From assembly GCA_020636215.1 (NCBI GenBank), contig JACJYG010000016.1, forward strand, positions 1-64,000: a stretch of 64,000 nt of DNA, read 5' to 3'. The first letter of the stretch is position 1; each line of letters starts with the position of its first letter. Both the position numbers and the translations under genes were made by a program. The notes under the pieces were generated by a model. It saw only the letters and a list, made by a program, of their open reading frames with translations. It was not told the DNA's origin and made no database searches. This DNA comes from Lewinellaceae bacterium (GTDB lineage: Bacteria; Bacteroidota; Bacteroidia; Chitinophagales; Saprospiraceae). Below are positions 62,974-64,000 of the stretch, in pieces.

Positions 62974-63810
62974 ATGGAAATGCTAGAATTTCTCACAAGA
63001 GAAAACATTAGTTTGCTTGCCGCAAGCCTCAGCATTGTTGGTTTTTTCTTAACGGAAAGAAAACACAAAATACTGCTCTTGTTTGCTGCAATCGCAATAG
63101 TTGTTGCTGTGCTTGGTAATGAAAAGAAGGGGTTAAAAAAGTCGGAACTCCTCTGTGAACATCCTGCAGATTATCGTTTTGGGAGGATAATAAAAATAGG
63201 TGATCTTCACTCAAACGGCGTGTATGGCGAAACATACAATGAGAACAGAAGCGTAAACATCGGTGAAATGATTATTGATGAAGGATTTAGAGCAGGGTAT
63301 GATATATATGGACAACTTCGTGATGACTTTGATTGGGAAAGCTTGGATGGTATTGTTTCCATCAGGCAATATGACAAATACTTGCCCACTATAGAGGATT
63401 TTAAGAGCAGCATGTACCCAACCGTATACATTGGCACAATGCCTAGAGATGAAACATTCTTAAACAGAAAATACCATGGCGATTTCAATGGGGATGGTGA
63501 CGTTGAGTGCGTATATATATACAAAGTAAGGACTTCAAATGAATACTCTTTCGGGAGATGGGGGTCAGCAGCATATATTGTAGCATTTTCGGACCCGACA
63601 ATCCCCCTAATCGTATTCGAGTGCCCGCTTGATGCTGGAACTGCTTATTTTCAAGCAAGATTCAAGGTTGAAAATGATTCAAACTTCGGAGGGAATGAAT
63701 TGACAGTCAAGTGTTATGACCAGTTTGCTGGAGAACTACGCTGGTTTGCTACTTATATGATGACGTTCAATGAAGGAAATTGGAGTGTGTTTTCTAGGAA
63801 GATTAAGTGA
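62974..63810 (+). CDS. Hypothetical membrane-anchored protein
   Basis: A 278-residue protein. Two N-terminal hydrophobic segments (LLAASLSIVGFFL; ILLLFAAIAIVVAVL) precede a soluble domain with HGDFNGDGDVECVYIYKV, similar to a calcium-binding FG-GAP/VCBS or dockerin-like loop. No family assigned. I chose ATG 62974 over an in-frame TTG 27 bp upstream. The gene is AT-richer than the metal genes and on the opposite strand, so it is not part of the island. Bases 63811-64000 hold nothing that I can support. Confidence 0.6.
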   Translation: MEMLEFLTRENISLLAASLSIVGFFLTERKHKILLLFAAIAIVVAVLGNEKKGLKKSELLCEHPADYRFGRIIKIGDLHSNGVYGETYNENRSVNIGEMIIDEGFRAGYDIYGQLRDDFDWESLDGIVSIRQYDKYLPTIEDFKSSMYPTVYIGTMPRDETFLNRKYHGDFNGDGDVECVYIYKVRTSNEYSFGRWGSAAYIVAFSDPTIPLIVFECPLDAGTAYFQARFKVENDSNFGGNELTVKCYDQFAGELRWFATYMMTFNEGNWSVFSRKIK

Positions 63811-64000
63811 GGAGTATTGGTGAAACGAATTTTCCGTACTATTACCACAGAACCTTTTAGTTAGCATTAAAAGTCAAGCTCAATGGGTAACATCACAACG
63901 AAATTGCTGTGATTTGAATCCAAAGGGAAGGTCGAGGAACAGCGGTAACCCACCCTAAAATCTGGCAAAAAGTGTATCAAAAAAAGTCTCCCTCCAAAAA

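Noticed and set aside
1..64000. CRISPR arrays, rRNA, tRNA, phage genes
   Set aside because: No regularly spaced repeats, no rRNA or tRNA-like sequences and no phage structural genes were seen on either strand.

Overview
The window reads as one long heavy-metal resistance and stress island from a member of the Bacteroidota, probably Saprospiria-like (the phylum is well supported, the class is a guess). Evidence for the phylum: promoters of the TTTG-N19-TAnnTTTG type, almost no Shine-Dalgarno sites, lipoproteins with the Cys close to the start, a multicopper oxidase ending in a type IX secretion sorting domain, and small families I know mainly from this phylum (GDCCVxC, HYC_CC_PP, DUF6660, HMA-AraC regulators). 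No rRNA, tRNA or CRISPR array was seen. Almost all genes lie on the minus strand.

Layout. (1) 0.1-7.5 kb, copper module: HMA chaperone-like protein, CopA ATPase, a divergent TfoX-like plus HMA-AraC regulator pair, Met-rich multicopper oxidase, methyltransferase, ArsP-like permease. (2) 7.7-9.0 kb, a three-repeat PepSY-like lipoprotein followed by gene remnants. (3) 9.0-12.3 kb, a mer-type operon: ArsR, MerTP, MerA-like flavoprotein, GDCCVxC protein, CDF cation transporter. Its promoter has an inverted repeat at the -33 box, and the CDF gene has an apparent 1-bp deletion in the codon expected to encode its N-terminal Cys. (4) 12.4-16.0 kb, a decayed DtxR-family regulator fused to the 3' end of a P-type ATPase, divergent from an operon for a di-heme oxidoreductase, a Rieske protein and an outer-membrane protein. 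A large inverted repeat overlaps that promoter. (5) 16.1-25.0 kb, an SPC-type P1B-4 ATPase, RND adaptor, an RND pump fused to its outer-membrane channel, a small MITE-like repeat and a DUF6660 protein. (6) 25.1-31.6 kb, a second RND efflux operon with His-rich accessory proteins. (7) 31.7-34.6 kb, a decayed patch: MerT and GDCCVxC remnants and a CopB ATPase with at least four frameshifts.

(8) 34.7-45.9 kb, one long co-directional gene series with mostly tiny gaps or 4-bp overlaps: archaeal-type (type II) GAPDH, PII-like protein, MBL fragment, hydrolase, YceI, porin, thymidine/AMP phosphorylase, half of a PRPP synthetase, ATC-hydrolase-like protein, PPK2 and a universal stress protein. It looks like a nucleotide/energy stress operon, but several of its genes carry single-base deletions. 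(9) 46-51 kb, an ICMT-like methyltransferase, two tandem SHOCT plus Met-rich protein pairs, NDH-2, a CBM48 protein and two small membrane proteins. (10) 51.3-62.5 kb, a copper/silver efflux operon (HYC_CC_PP, CusA, TolC, CusB with two extra metal domains, T9SS multicopper oxidase, HMBD lipoprotein, second HYC_CC_PP) with a second HMA-AraC regulator. (11) 62.6-64 kb, a serine-recombinase remnant and an unrelated hypothetical gene.

The functional whole is broad Cu/Ag, Zn/Cd/Co and Hg handling: cytosolic sensing by HMA-AraC and ArsR, inner-membrane ATPases, three RND pumps, and periplasmic or cell-surface oxidation and binding. The many 1-bp deletions, mostly in short homopolymers, cluster in sections 7 and 8 and could be real decay or sequencing error.
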